Assembly (NCBI GenBank): GCA_903826205.1
Contig: CAIKDP010000385.1
Coordinates: 1 to 64,000, forward strand
Direction of reading: 5' to 3'
DNA length: 64,000 nucleotides
From: Akkermansiaceae bacterium
GTDB taxonomy: Bacteria; Verrucomicrobiota; Verrucomicrobiia; Verrucomicrobiales; Akkermansiaceae
In this document: piece after piece, positions 10,435 through 18,412 of the stretch
How the letters are laid out: every line of letters starts with the position of its first letter
Numbering within the stretch: the stretch's first letter is position 1
Translations under genes and position numbers: made by a program
Notes under the pieces: model-generated
Seen by the model: only the letters and a program-made list of their open reading frames with translations
Databases searched by the model: none
Told to the model about the DNA's origin: nothing

Positions 10435-11568
10435 TCAGGTGTGGGGCAGCCAAGCGGCCACGGCTTGCGCCGCGCGTGCATGCGCGCCAGTGCCGCCGAG
10501 CTTGGCGGCGGTCTGCGCCAAGCGGGCTTGCAGCTTGGCTCGCAGTTCGGGATTTTGCAAAAACTGCTGCAACGCCACACTGATTTGTGCCGCATCCGCA
10601 TCGGCTTGGATAAATTCTTCCACCACTTCCTCGCCTGCTAGAATATTGACCAGGCCGAGGTGCTTCAGCCTCACCAGCAGGCGGCCCGCTAGATACGTGG
10701 GCCATGCCACCTTATAGGTTAGGCAATACGGCAGGCCCAAATATGCGGCTTCCAGCGTCGCTGTGCCGCTGGCGATCACCCCGCAACACGCGCGCTGCAT
10801 CAAGGCGTGGCTGCCGCCCGTGACAATCTCCACATGCGCGCCAGCCTTGGCCTCCGCGACCATGTGGCGCATCCGCAGGCCAAGTTTGGGCGATGCGGCG
10901 GGTGCTTTAAATCGCAGGTCCCCGCGCCATGTGAGCAAGCGTTTGGCCGTTTCAAGCATCACCGGAAACAATCGCGCCACCTCCCGTTCGCGGCTCCCCG
11001 GGAACAACCCGACCAGGGTGTCGTCGCGTGTCACCTCCTTGAGTCGCCGCTCTTCGAGTTCATCCACCAAGGGGTGGCCCACAAATTTTGTCAATAATCC
11101 TGCGGCTTCAAATATCGGTTGCTCAAACGGGAATAGACACAACATCTCATCTAGCAGGCCTGCCATTTTAGGGACCCGTCGCCGGTTCCACGCCCACACC
11201 TGCGGGCTGATGTAATAGACTTGCCGGGTGTCCGGGCAGGCCCGCCGCACCGCTTCGGCAAACCGCAGGTTGAATCCCGGATAATCTATCAGAACGAGCA
11301 CGTCCGGGCGAAACGCCAGCACCTCCTCCAGCATGGCATGAAAGCGTTCTTTAAACCATGAGTAATGCTTCAGCACTTCCCATAGCCCGACCACCGCCGC
11401 ATCTTCCACCCAGTCGTTCAGGCCCGTGCCGGCCACCGCCGCCATTTCCGGACCGCCCGCCCCGGCTATCTTCAGGCCGGGCGCTAACTTGATGAGTGCC
11501 CGCAACAACCCGGCTCCGTGCGCATCACCGCTCAGTTCGCCTGCTACCACGTAGATCCGTCCCGACAC
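10435..11568 (-). CDS. lpxB: Lipid-A-disaccharide synthase
   Basis: LpxB condenses UDP-2,3-diacylglucosamine with lipid X at the inner membrane to form the lipid A disaccharide. The 377-residue sequence has the family's N-terminal VVAGELSGDAHGAGLL motif, GPEM, IDYPGFNLR, YYISPQVWAWNRRR and the GT-B fold donor region around LFPGSREREV and SGTATLEAAYLGLP. The length matches the family. It marks the organism as an LPS-bearing Gram-negative. No other lpx genes are adjacent; a small lipoprotein gene follows. Confidence 0.96.
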   Translation of the reverse strand: MSGRIYVVAGELSGDAHGAGLLRALIKLAPGLKIAGAGGPEMAAVAGTGLNDWVEDAAVVGLWEVLKHYSWFKERFHAMLEEVLAFRPDVLVLIDYPGFNLRFAEAVRRACPDTRQVYYISPQVWAWNRRRVPKMAGLLDEMLCLFPFEQPIFEAAGLLTKFVGHPLVDELEERRLKEVTRDDTLVGLFPGSREREVARLFPVMLETAKRLLTWRGDLRFKAPAASPKLGLRMRHMVAEAKAGAHVEIVTGGSHALMQRACCGVIASGTATLEAAYLGLPYCLTYKVAWPTYLAGRLLVRLKHLGLVNILAGEEVVEEFIQADADAAQISVALQQFLQNPELRAKLQARLAQTAAKLGGTGAHARAAQAVAAWLPHT

Positions 11569-11738
11569 GCACGGACTAATAAGCCGGCGCCCGTCAATCT
11601 GACCATGAAAATCCGGCGCAGACCGGAAATTTCAAGGGGAATTCCCGAAAAATGGGCAAGTTCAAGACTTCCGCATTGATTTCACAGGGGGTTTCGCGTT
11701 GTCTTCTCCCGCAGCGCATTAACGCACGCCAAATTCTC

Positions 11739-12701
11739 ATGTCCCCAGACAGCCCAGACAGCCCAGACAGCCCTGATATCCCACGCCCGATCGGTGAAAT
11801 CGCCCAAGGACCGAGTGCCTTCGAGCAATTCTTGGATCGCAATCAGCGAAACCTCGTCATTTTGACCATCCTCATCGCGCTGGCCGCGGCCGCTTGGGTC
11901 GTCTACCATGGCATTGTCCGGAGCAGGGAGCACTCCGCCGGGGCCGAGCTGAGCAAAGCCGAGGATATGGCGGCCCTGCAAAGCGTGGTTAAAGACCACG
12001 CCGGGACCGCCGCGGCCGACAGCGCACAAGTCCTGTTAGCCGCGCGCCAGTGGCAGGAAGGGCAGCAGGATGCCGCCATCACCACCCTGAAATCCTTCAT
12101 CGCCGCCAACCCCAAGCACCCGGCTCGCCCCACCGCCCAGGCCAGCCTCGGCTCCAAGCTCCAGATCCAAGGCAAGCTGGCTGATGCCAAAAAGGTGTTT
12201 CAGGAAATCGACGAGGATCCCGCTGCACGCTATCTGGCGCCTTACGCCCTGCTTTCCCTCGGTGACATGGCGAGAGCCGCTGGCGAGACCGCGCAAGCCA
12301 CGAAGTTCTATCAGAAAGCCAAGACCGATTACCCTGACAGCAGCTTCTCTAACGCCATTGCCCAACGCATCTCGATGTTGCAGGCGCAAATGCCGGTTGA
12401 AATCGAACCGCCGCCAGCGTCAGCCGCGCCTTCTTCCACGGCTGTTCCCCAGACGCCGGGGGCTGCGCCTGCGGTTTCCGCCGCCCCGGAGCCAGCGGCC
12501 CCGGATGCGGATGTGCCGCCGGTCAACAACCCTTACCTCAACGAACCGGGCGCAAAACCCGGTGACAAGGCCGAAGTTCCCGCCACCCCGCCGGGGGCGC
12601 CCGCGCCGGTGCAAGGAAAGCCAGAAGCTCCCCGTAGTGATGCTGCCACCCCGCCAGCCGCGCCGGCTGCGGGTTCTCCAACCACCCCTTCCAAGCCGTA
12701 A
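11739..12701 (+). CDS. TPR-like membrane-anchored protein with Pro/Ala-rich tail
   Basis: A three-fold Asp-Ser-Pro repeat (tandem CCAGACAGC) follows the ATG at 11739. A single transmembrane helix (LVILTILIALAAAAWVVYHGIV) comes next, then helical repeats of the YfgM/TPR type (AAADSAQVLLAARQWQEGQQDAA, SLGDMARAAGETAQATKFYQKAKTDYP). The last 110 residues are Pro/Ala-rich and disordered. It is probably a periplasm-facing scaffold, comparable to YfgM-like proteins. The ORF-track start at 11652 is possible but lacks support. It precedes the bactofilin gene by about 50 bases, so the three genes to 14263 may form an envelope/cytoskeleton operon. Confidence 0.75.
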   Translation: MSPDSPDSPDSPDIPRPIGEIAQGPSAFEQFLDRNQRNLVILTILIALAAAAWVVYHGIVRSREHSAGAELSKAEDMAALQSVVKDHAGTAAADSAQVLLAARQWQEGQQDAAITTLKSFIAANPKHPARPTAQASLGSKLQIQGKLADAKKVFQEIDEDPAARYLAPYALLSLGDMARAAGETAQATKFYQKAKTDYPDSSFSNAIAQRISMLQAQMPVEIEPPPASAAPSSTAVPQTPGAAPAVSAAPEPAAPDADVPPVNNPYLNEPGAKPGDKAEVPATPPGAPAPVQGKPEAPRSDAATPPAAPAAGSPTTPSKP

Positions 12702-12750
12702 TTCCACGTCTGTTTGACTCGATCCATTAACCTCCATCCATCTAACCACC

Positions 12751-13371
12751 GTGTTCAAGAAAGTCATTGGCCAAGACCTCGGCGAATCCAATCGCCCTTC
12801 ACCCGCTGCTCCAACAGGCTACCGTCAGCCGGAACCCTTGGCGCCGCCCGCCGGTCATCCCCCCGCAGCTCCCGGCTCCGCTCAAGCCTCCATTTCCCGT
12901 CCGCCCGCAGGCGCTTCCCGCAACATCCTCTCGTCGGATGTTGAAATCAAAGGCTCCGTCAAGTTCACGAACGACCTCATTGTGGACGGGAAAATCGAGG
13001 GTGAAATTTCATCCGACGGGAGCCTTACCGTAGGAGAGAACGCCCGGCTCAAGGCGGAAATCAAAACCGCCACGGTCGTGGTTTATGGCAAGGTGCACGG
13101 CAACATCACTGCCTTGGATCGCATCGAACTCAAATCCACGGCAGAGGTCATCGGCGATATCAAAACCAAGACGCTCTCTATCGAAGCGGGGGCCATCTTT
13201 GTCGGTAAATCCACGGTCGGCACCCCCGCCCAGGCACCCGCCCCAACACCGGCTCCAGCCCCGGCTTCCGCACCTCCCCAAGCCGCTCCCCCCGCGGCAG
13301 TTCAAGGACCGCAAGCCGCCAAGCCCGCTGTGGTGGCACCGAAACAAGGGACCCTGCCTGGTGCCATCTGA
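12751..13371 (+). CDS. Bactofilin
   Basis: Bactofilins polymerise without nucleotide into cytoplasmic filaments that position cell-wall and envelope machinery. After a Pro/Ala-rich N-terminal tail, residues about 65-150 form the right-handed beta-helix repeat (SSDVEIKGSVKFTNDLIVDG, KIEGEISSDGSLTVGENARL, TVVVYGKVHGNITALDRIEL, AEVIGDIKTKTLSIEAGAIF). A Pro/Ala-rich tail ends the 206-residue protein. The start codon is GTG (MFKKVIGQD). It is followed closely by a second, zinc-ribbon bactofilin-like gene. Confidence 0.93.
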   Translation: MFKKVIGQDLGESNRPSPAAPTGYRQPEPLAPPAGHPPAAPGSAQASISRPPAGASRNILSSDVEIKGSVKFTNDLIVDGKIEGEISSDGSLTVGENARLKAEIKTATVVVYGKVHGNITALDRIELKSTAEVIGDIKTKTLSIEAGAIFVGKSTVGTPAQAPAPTPAPAPASAPPQAAPPAAVQGPQAAKPAVVAPKQGTLPGAI

Positions 13372-13411
13372 TCCGATCCCTGTTGTTTTGCAGGATATCT
13401 GAGGTTTTATT

Positions 13412-14263
13412 ATGGCCGGTGAGTCCCCATCTCCTCGCCAACGCATCGAATTGACGTGCCCCGAGTGCGGGCACATTCAAGTCGAACCGGCGATGGTGGT
13501 GTCCACCCAGTGCCATGGCTGTCGCGCGCATTTTCAGGTGTGCGACGGCAAGGCGGTTGTTAGACCGCGGTCCGCCGCGCGCCTCGCCCAGCCCAAGCGA
13601 GATCCAGAGCCACTCCCCGAACCGCCACCACCGAAACCCGCTCCACTGACTCTCGGCAGTGCGCGCTCCGGCCCGGCGCCGCGTCACCCGCTGTGGCGGT
13701 TTTTGTTTCCACCCAAACCGCCCCGTGAGATTTTCTGCTTTGATTGTGGCTATCATTATACGGCTGCCGCCGAGGCGCAGTCCAGTCAGTGTCCGCGGTG
13801 TAGTTGTTACGTGAGCCTGTTGGATTACGCTATCGACGGGCCATGGAACCGCCGCATTCAGACACGTGGCAACGTTACGATTCGCAAGGCGGGCTCGGTT
13901 TCCGGGGAGAACATCCAGTGCCACAATCTCACCGTCCGCGGTGAGATTGCCAGCGCCGTGGATTGTTCCGGTGATATTGTCATCCATGGCCATGGCAAAG
14001 TCATGGGCAAGGTCAATTGCCGGCACCTGCGCATCGAACGCGGGGCTCATGTCGAATTCTTTCATCCTGTGACTTGCGTCACTGCCCATGTCAACGGCCA
14101 GACCCGCGGGCAGATCTTCTGCACCGGCATCGTCACCCTCGGCAAACGCGCCAACCTTCATGGTCTCGTGCGGGCCTCTGCCATTGTCGTCAAGCCCGGG
14201 GCCAAACATGCCGGCACCCTTGAAATTCTTCAGGCAGACACAAGTTGCAAGATCGATGAGTAA
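13412..14263 (+). CDS. Zinc-ribbon bactofilin-like protein
   Basis: The 283-residue protein begins with a zinc ribbon (CPECGHIQ...CHGCRAHF), has a proline-rich spacer, then a second ribbon (CFDCGYHY...CPRCSCYV). It ends in a bactofilin-type beta-helix (NVTIRKAGSVSGENIQCHNL, VRGEIASAVDCSGDIVIHGH, GKVMGKVNCRHLRIERGAHV). It lies 40 bases after the bactofilin gene and probably co-assembles with it or caps its filaments. The ribbons could recruit a partner or nucleic acid; that role is inferred. Both ribbons keep four cysteines. Confidence 0.85.
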   Translation: MAGESPSPRQRIELTCPECGHIQVEPAMVVSTQCHGCRAHFQVCDGKAVVRPRSAARLAQPKRDPEPLPEPPPPKPAPLTLGSARSGPAPRHPLWRFLFPPKPPREIFCFDCGYHYTAAAEAQSSQCPRCSCYVSLLDYAIDGPWNRRIQTRGNVTIRKAGSVSGENIQCHNLTVRGEIASAVDCSGDIVIHGHGKVMGKVNCRHLRIERGAHVEFFHPVTCVTAHVNGQTRGQIFCTGIVTLGKRANLHGLVRASAIVVKPGAKHAGTLEILQADTSCKIDE

Positions 14264-14335
14264 AGTCACGAGTCATGAGTTGTCGCGCCCATGCTCTGCT
14301 GATAGGGTGCCACAGCGCGCAACGCCTTTTCCCAC

Positions 14336-15259
14336 ATGGACCTGAAACAAGAAATCCTCGCCCTCAAGCAAGCGCGCAACGCGGTGATTCTCGCCCACAA
14401 CTATCAAACGGGCGACATTCAGGATGTGGCGGATTATGTGGGTGACTCATTGGGACTTGCCTATCACGCCAAGGCCACGCCTGCCGATGTCATCGTCTTC
14501 TGTGGTGTTCACTTCATGGCGGAGACGGCCAAAATCGTCAACCCAGGCAAAATCGTCTTGCTGCCTGATGCCGACGCCGGTTGCTCGCTCGAACAATCCT
14601 GCCCGGCAGCGGATCTGGAGGCGTATCTCAAGTCAAACGCCCACAAGAACTACTACGTCATTGCCTACATCAATTGTTCCGGCGCGGTCAAAGCGCTTTG
14701 TGATGTCATCTGCACCTCAGGCAATGCGGTGAAAATCGTCAATCAGGCGCCGGCTGACCGGCCAATCCTGTTTGTGCCGGATGCCAACCTTGGCGCATGG
14801 GTGATGGAACAAACCGGCCGCAAGATGGACCTTTGGCAAGGGTCATGCTATGTCCATGTCGAGTTCACACGCGACTCCATCCGGCGCATCAAGTCCGAAT
14901 ACCCGGATGCCCTTGTCGTCGCACATCCGGAATGCACCCACGCCGTCAGGCTCCTTGCCGATGAAGTATGCTCCACCGAAAAAATGATCGGCTACTGCAA
15001 AAATGCGCCTGTTAGAAACATCATTGTTGTCACCGAGAGCGGCATGCTCCACCGCTTGCGCAAGGAATGCCCGGACAAGAACCTCATCGCCGGACCCACC
15101 GATCTGTGTGCTTGCGCGGATTGTCGCTATATGAAACTCAACACCCTGCAGAAGCTGCGCGATTGTCTGGCCAACCTCCAGCCGCGCGTTGAGATGGAGG
15201 AATCCCTGCGGGCGCGTGCCGAGGCGCCGCTGCTCCGCATGCTCGAGCAATCCCGCTGA
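14336..15259 (+). CDS. nadA: Quinolinate synthase A
   Basis: NadA condenses iminoaspartate with dihydroxyacetone phosphate to quinolinate in de novo NAD synthesis, using a [4Fe-4S] cluster. The 307 residues show LAHNYQTGDIQDVADYVGDSLGLA, the VFCGVHFMAETAKI motif, and cluster cysteines at about 83 (AGCSLEQ), 171 (GSCYVHVEF) and 258-263 (LCACADC). This spacing matches the short NadA type. The start is MDLKQEILALK at 14336. No nadB or nadC is adjacent. The stop abuts that of the convergent flavoprotein gene. Confidence 0.96.
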   Translation: MDLKQEILALKQARNAVILAHNYQTGDIQDVADYVGDSLGLAYHAKATPADVIVFCGVHFMAETAKIVNPGKIVLLPDADAGCSLEQSCPAADLEAYLKSNAHKNYYVIAYINCSGAVKALCDVICTSGNAVKIVNQAPADRPILFVPDANLGAWVMEQTGRKMDLWQGSCYVHVEFTRDSIRRIKSEYPDALVVAHPECTHAVRLLADEVCSTEKMIGYCKNAPVRNIIVVTESGMLHRLRKECPDKNLIAGPTDLCACADCRYMKLNTLQKLRDCLANLQPRVEMEESLRARAEAPLLRMLEQSR

Positions 15260-16519
15260 TCACCGGGATTTTATGCAGGACTCGGCGGCCAGCCAGCCGG
15301 TGGAAAACGCAATCTGCAGGTTGTAGCCTCCCGTGTCCGCGTCAAGATCGAGCAGTTCGCCCGCAAAATAGAGGTTTCTAACCAATTTGGATTCCATGGT
15401 GTTGGCATCAATCTCTGGCGTGACAACCCCGCCGGCCGTGATGATGGCTTCCTTGAAGGGGCGGCAACCGGTGATCGTAAACCGCAGATCCTTCATCAAC
15501 AGCAGGATTTTGCGCCTTTCCCCGGCGGCCAACTGATGCCCCGCTTTGCCGCCTCCGATGCCGGTCTGTTCCAGAAATACAGGGATCATGGCGGCCGGCA
15601 GCCACTTGCGGCAGAGGCTGCTCATGCGTTCGTTCCCATACTCCTTGAGGTCGCGGACCAACCGGTTGTCCAACTTGGTTTCATCGAGGGCGGGTTTCAG
15701 GTCAACTGCCAGCTCAACCTGGCTCTGGATCCGCAACTCATCCACGATGAAGCGACTCAAGGTGAGCACGATGGGCCCGGACACCCCGAACTCGGTGAAG
15801 AGCATTTCACCGAATTCCTCCCTAACCATTTTGCCATTGACCCAAACCCGCGCTCTGACATTTTTCAGGCTCAATCCCTGCATGCGCTGGGCCATGTTGC
15901 CCGCGGTCTCCAGCGGAACCAGCGCCGGTCGGGGCGTTTCAATGGTATGTCCGCAGGATACGGCAAACCGGTAGCCATCACCATCCGACCCGGTGGCCGG
16001 ATAGGACTTGCCGCCGGTGCATAGGATGAGGCTCTTGGCATGGAGTACATGGTTTCCGGCGGGGGAGTGCACCCTCAGTCCAACGACCTCACCCTTCTCG
16101 ATAAGCAGGGCCCCGACCTTGTGCCGATACCTGATTTCCACCTTGTGGTGGGACACCCATCGCATCAGGGCATTGACCACGTCGGCCGCCTTGTTGGAAA
16201 CAGGAAAGACCCGGGCTCCGCGCTCAACCACCGTCGCGCACCCGTTGGCATTCAACAACCCGATGATGTCGTTGGAAAAAAACCGTGCAAAGGCATGCCG
16301 GAGGAACCGGCTGTTAGGGTGGATGTGTTTGAGGAACTCGCTTGGTGGCGCGTCGTTGGTGATGTTGCACCTGCCCTTGCCGGTGATCAGCAGCTTGCGT
16401 CCGGCGCGCTCCATTTTTTCCAGCAGCAGGACCTTGCCGCCCAGCTCCGCCGCCCGGCCCGCGGCAATCAACCCGGCCGCGCCGGCACCCACGACGATGA
16501 CATCATACGTGTTGTCCAT
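15260..16519 (-). CDS. BaiN/HI0933-type FAD-dependent oxidoreductase
   Basis: The 419-residue flavoprotein has an N-terminal FAD-binding Rossmann motif (VIVVGAGAAGLIAAGRAAELG), the family motif GRKLLITGKGRCNITN, an LILCTGGKSYPATGSDGDGY segment, and the C-terminal ITAGGVVTPEID and GGYNLQIAFSTGWLAA motifs. Members are annotated as HI0933-like or BaiN-like NAD(P)/FAD oxidoreductases; the physiological substrate is generally unknown. It lies three bases downstream of the PQQ-propeller gene on the same strand, suggesting an operon. Confidence 0.9.
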   Translation of the reverse strand: MDNTYDVIVVGAGAAGLIAAGRAAELGGKVLLLEKMERAGRKLLITGKGRCNITNDAPPSEFLKHIHPNSRFLRHAFARFFSNDIIGLLNANGCATVVERGARVFPVSNKAADVVNALMRWVSHHKVEIRYRHKVGALLIEKGEVVGLRVHSPAGNHVLHAKSLILCTGGKSYPATGSDGDGYRFAVSCGHTIETPRPALVPLETAGNMAQRMQGLSLKNVRARVWVNGKMVREEFGEMLFTEFGVSGPIVLTLSRFIVDELRIQSQVELAVDLKPALDETKLDNRLVRDLKEYGNERMSSLCRKWLPAAMIPVFLEQTGIGGGKAGHQLAAGERRKILLLMKDLRFTITGCRPFKEAIITAGGVVTPEIDANTMESKLVRNLYFAGELLDLDADTGGYNLQIAFSTGWLAAESCIKSR

Positions 16520-16521
16520 CC

Positions 16522-17838
16522 TTATTGCGGTTTCCCGATACGGTAGAGATGGGTGCGCGACCGCAGGATCAGCGAGTTGTTGTAAACCGCGGGCGACGCC
16601 ATGAAACCATCACCGAGCTTGTTGTTAGCCAGTGGCTGGTATTCATCCGCAGCCGCAATCACCGGCACATCGCCCTCCTCGCCAAAGAAGTAGATGCGGC
16701 CTTCGGCAAACAACGGCGAGGCGGAAAAGGGGCCTCCCAATCGTTTCTGCCACACGCTCTGGCCCGTCTTGGCATTGACGCATGAAATCACGCCCGCATC
16801 GCTGATCATGAACAGGCGCTCGCCTAACAAAATTTGCGAGGATCGCGTCGGTGCGTTCTTGGAAAACTTCCATGCCACGTGGGTGTCGGTCACATCGCCA
16901 CGCCCGTCGGGACGCACCGCAAAAAGTTGATAGCCACCGGCCGCGCTAGTGGCATAGACCAGACCGTTGCCGAACAACGGCAGTGCCGCCGCGTTCATGC
17001 CGCCGCTGCGCACCCGCCAGATTTCCTCGCCCGTTTTCGGCACATAGGCCATCGTGGCGCCCGCGCCGGGGCTCACCAATTGCGCTTGGCCCTGCACCGT
17101 GATGACTGCCGGCGTCGAGTAAGCTTTATGATAATCGGTGTCGGGAGTGTCAAAGTCGATGTTGCGGTCGCGCTTCCACACGGACTTGCCGGTGGTCTTG
17201 TCCAGCGCCACCAAGTATTGCACATCGACGCCGTCGAGGGTGAGGACCAGCAAGTTGTCCACCACGATGGGTGACGACGCCGGGCCGCGGAAGTGGTTGC
17301 AGGGGAAATCCTGGCGCGTCCACAGCGTCTTGGCGGTGGCAGTGTCAAGGCAGGCGGTGCCATAGGTGCCGAAATGGACGTAGACCCGCCCCTTTTCGAT
17401 CACCGGGGTGGGCGTGCCATAGCTGTTCATCGGATGGCAGAACTCCGGCTTCTCAATCTTGAACACCACCACGTCATGCACGATCTTGCCCGACTCCGCA
17501 TCAACACAAACGGCACCTAACTCCTTGCCATCCTTGGTGGCGGTCGTCATCCAGATCTGTTGGTCCCATACCACTGGTGACGACCACGCCTTGCCATGCA
17601 CCGGAGTTTTCCAGCGCACGTTCTCCGCCTCGCCGAAGGTGACCGGCAAGTCCTTGGCTAACGTTTGGCCGTTGGCCTGCGGACCGCGAAACTGCGGCCA
17701 GTTCTCGCCGGCCCGCAGCGCCATGCCACTCCATAAAACCAGAACTAACAAAAAAATCGCGCCATGCCTGGCGGCTTTGCTGATAGACCTCAGGAAATCA
17801 CCTGTGGCAAATTGCCGGGAACCTGCGGTCGCGGGCAC
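16522..17838 (-). CDS. Exported PQQ-like beta-propeller protein
   Basis: After a hydrophobic export signal (GAIFLLVLVLWSGMALRAGE) comes WPQFRGPQANG, then repeated propeller blades (VRWKTPVHGKAWSSPVVWDQQIW, AKTLWTRQDFP, GEEIWRVRSGGM, GQSVWQKRLGGPFSASPLF). These are quinoprotein-dehydrogenase-like folds common in planctomycete and verrucomicrobial secretomes, mostly without a proven cofactor. The ORF reaches 18066, but the upstream part looks non-coding and would push the signal too far in. The GTG at 17838 is my best start, with low certainty. It may be co-transcribed with the flavoprotein gene. Confidence 0.82.
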   Translation of the reverse strand: MPATAGSRQFATGDFLRSISKAARHGAIFLLVLVLWSGMALRAGENWPQFRGPQANGQTLAKDLPVTFGEAENVRWKTPVHGKAWSSPVVWDQQIWMTTATKDGKELGAVCVDAESGKIVHDVVVFKIEKPEFCHPMNSYGTPTPVIEKGRVYVHFGTYGTACLDTATAKTLWTRQDFPCNHFRGPASSPIVVDNLLVLTLDGVDVQYLVALDKTTGKSVWKRDRNIDFDTPDTDYHKAYSTPAVITVQGQAQLVSPGAGATMAYVPKTGEEIWRVRSGGMNAAALPLFGNGLVYATSAAGGYQLFAVRPDGRGDVTDTHVAWKFSKNAPTRSSQILLGERLFMISDAGVISCVNAKTGQSVWQKRLGGPFSASPLFAEGRIYFFGEEGDVPVIAAADEYQPLANNKLGDGFMASPAVYNNSLILRSRTHLYRIGKPQ

Positions 17839-18036
17839 AGCCCCTGGCAACCCAATTGAGGAGAATTGGAGTTCCGATACGGAGGAACCTGCCTGTACTT
17901 GAAACGAGCTTGAAACCAGATGCATGGGGACATTCACTTGCCGTTGACAATACCCATCCCCGCTGGAGTGCCAAGCGATTATCTGGACATTCTTCGTCAG
18001 TTGACTGCCGCGCTGGCATCCAGACTTCACGTCCCC

Positions 18037-18078
18037 CGCGACAATCGGATGGTCCGATCGGACCATCCGATTGTCGCG
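18037..18078. repeat. Perfect 42-bp palindrome
   Basis: CGCGACAATCGGATGGTCCGA and its exact reverse complement meet with no loop at the central GATC. It lies about 200 bases upstream of the PQQ-propeller start. There is no T tract, so it is not an ordinary terminator. It may be an operator, a cruciform or a recombination site. Confidence 0.97.
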
Positions 18079-18143
18079 TAGGCTATAGAGAAGGTGTGGC
18101 GGCGAGGGACGAGGATATTCTTGTGACGGGTGGCCAAGGTGTG

Positions 18144-18197
18144 GGAGTGCGGTGGGAGGCCCGCGAAGCGGGAGTCACACCGCTTTGGCTAAATCCC
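18144..18197 (+). repeat. Intergenic repeat, family C, copy 1
   Basis: The element runs from GGAGTGCGGTGGGAGG through a CCCGC-GAA-GCGGG hairpin to CACACCGCTTTGGCT. It is homologous, in inverted orientation, to 18312-18370 and to 27597-27652. Confidence 0.75.
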
Positions 18198-18311
18198 GGC
18201 GCACACTCAGGCTGAATCATGGTCCAGTCCGTCACCAAGCTGCGGTGTTCCCGTTTTGAGATGCGCCTGCCCGCGAGACGGCTTGTGGTATCTGAGAACC
18301 CCGCCGCTTTC

Positions 18312-18370
18312 CCGGTTGAGCCAAAGCGGCGTCGCCGTTCGTGCCTCACTCTGCCGCCGCACTCCATGCC
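18312..18370 (-). repeat. Intergenic repeat, family C, copy 2 (inverted)
   Basis: On the minus strand it reads ATGGAGTGCGGCGGCAGAG ... GACGCCGCTTTGGCTCAA, facing copy 1. The pair brackets about 115 bases. The region 17839-18412 otherwise shows no supported gene; it contains the 42-bp palindrome and these two copies. Confidence 0.75.
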
Positions 18371-18412
18371 TTCGTGCCGGTCATGCTCGGTCCTTGGTTG
18401 CTCTGTTGCAGC

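Noticed and set aside
13178-14269. 363-residue minus-strand ORF opposite the zinc-ribbon bactofilin
   Set aside because: The plus-strand frame has clear zinc ribbons and beta-helix repeats; the antisense has no recognisable motif.
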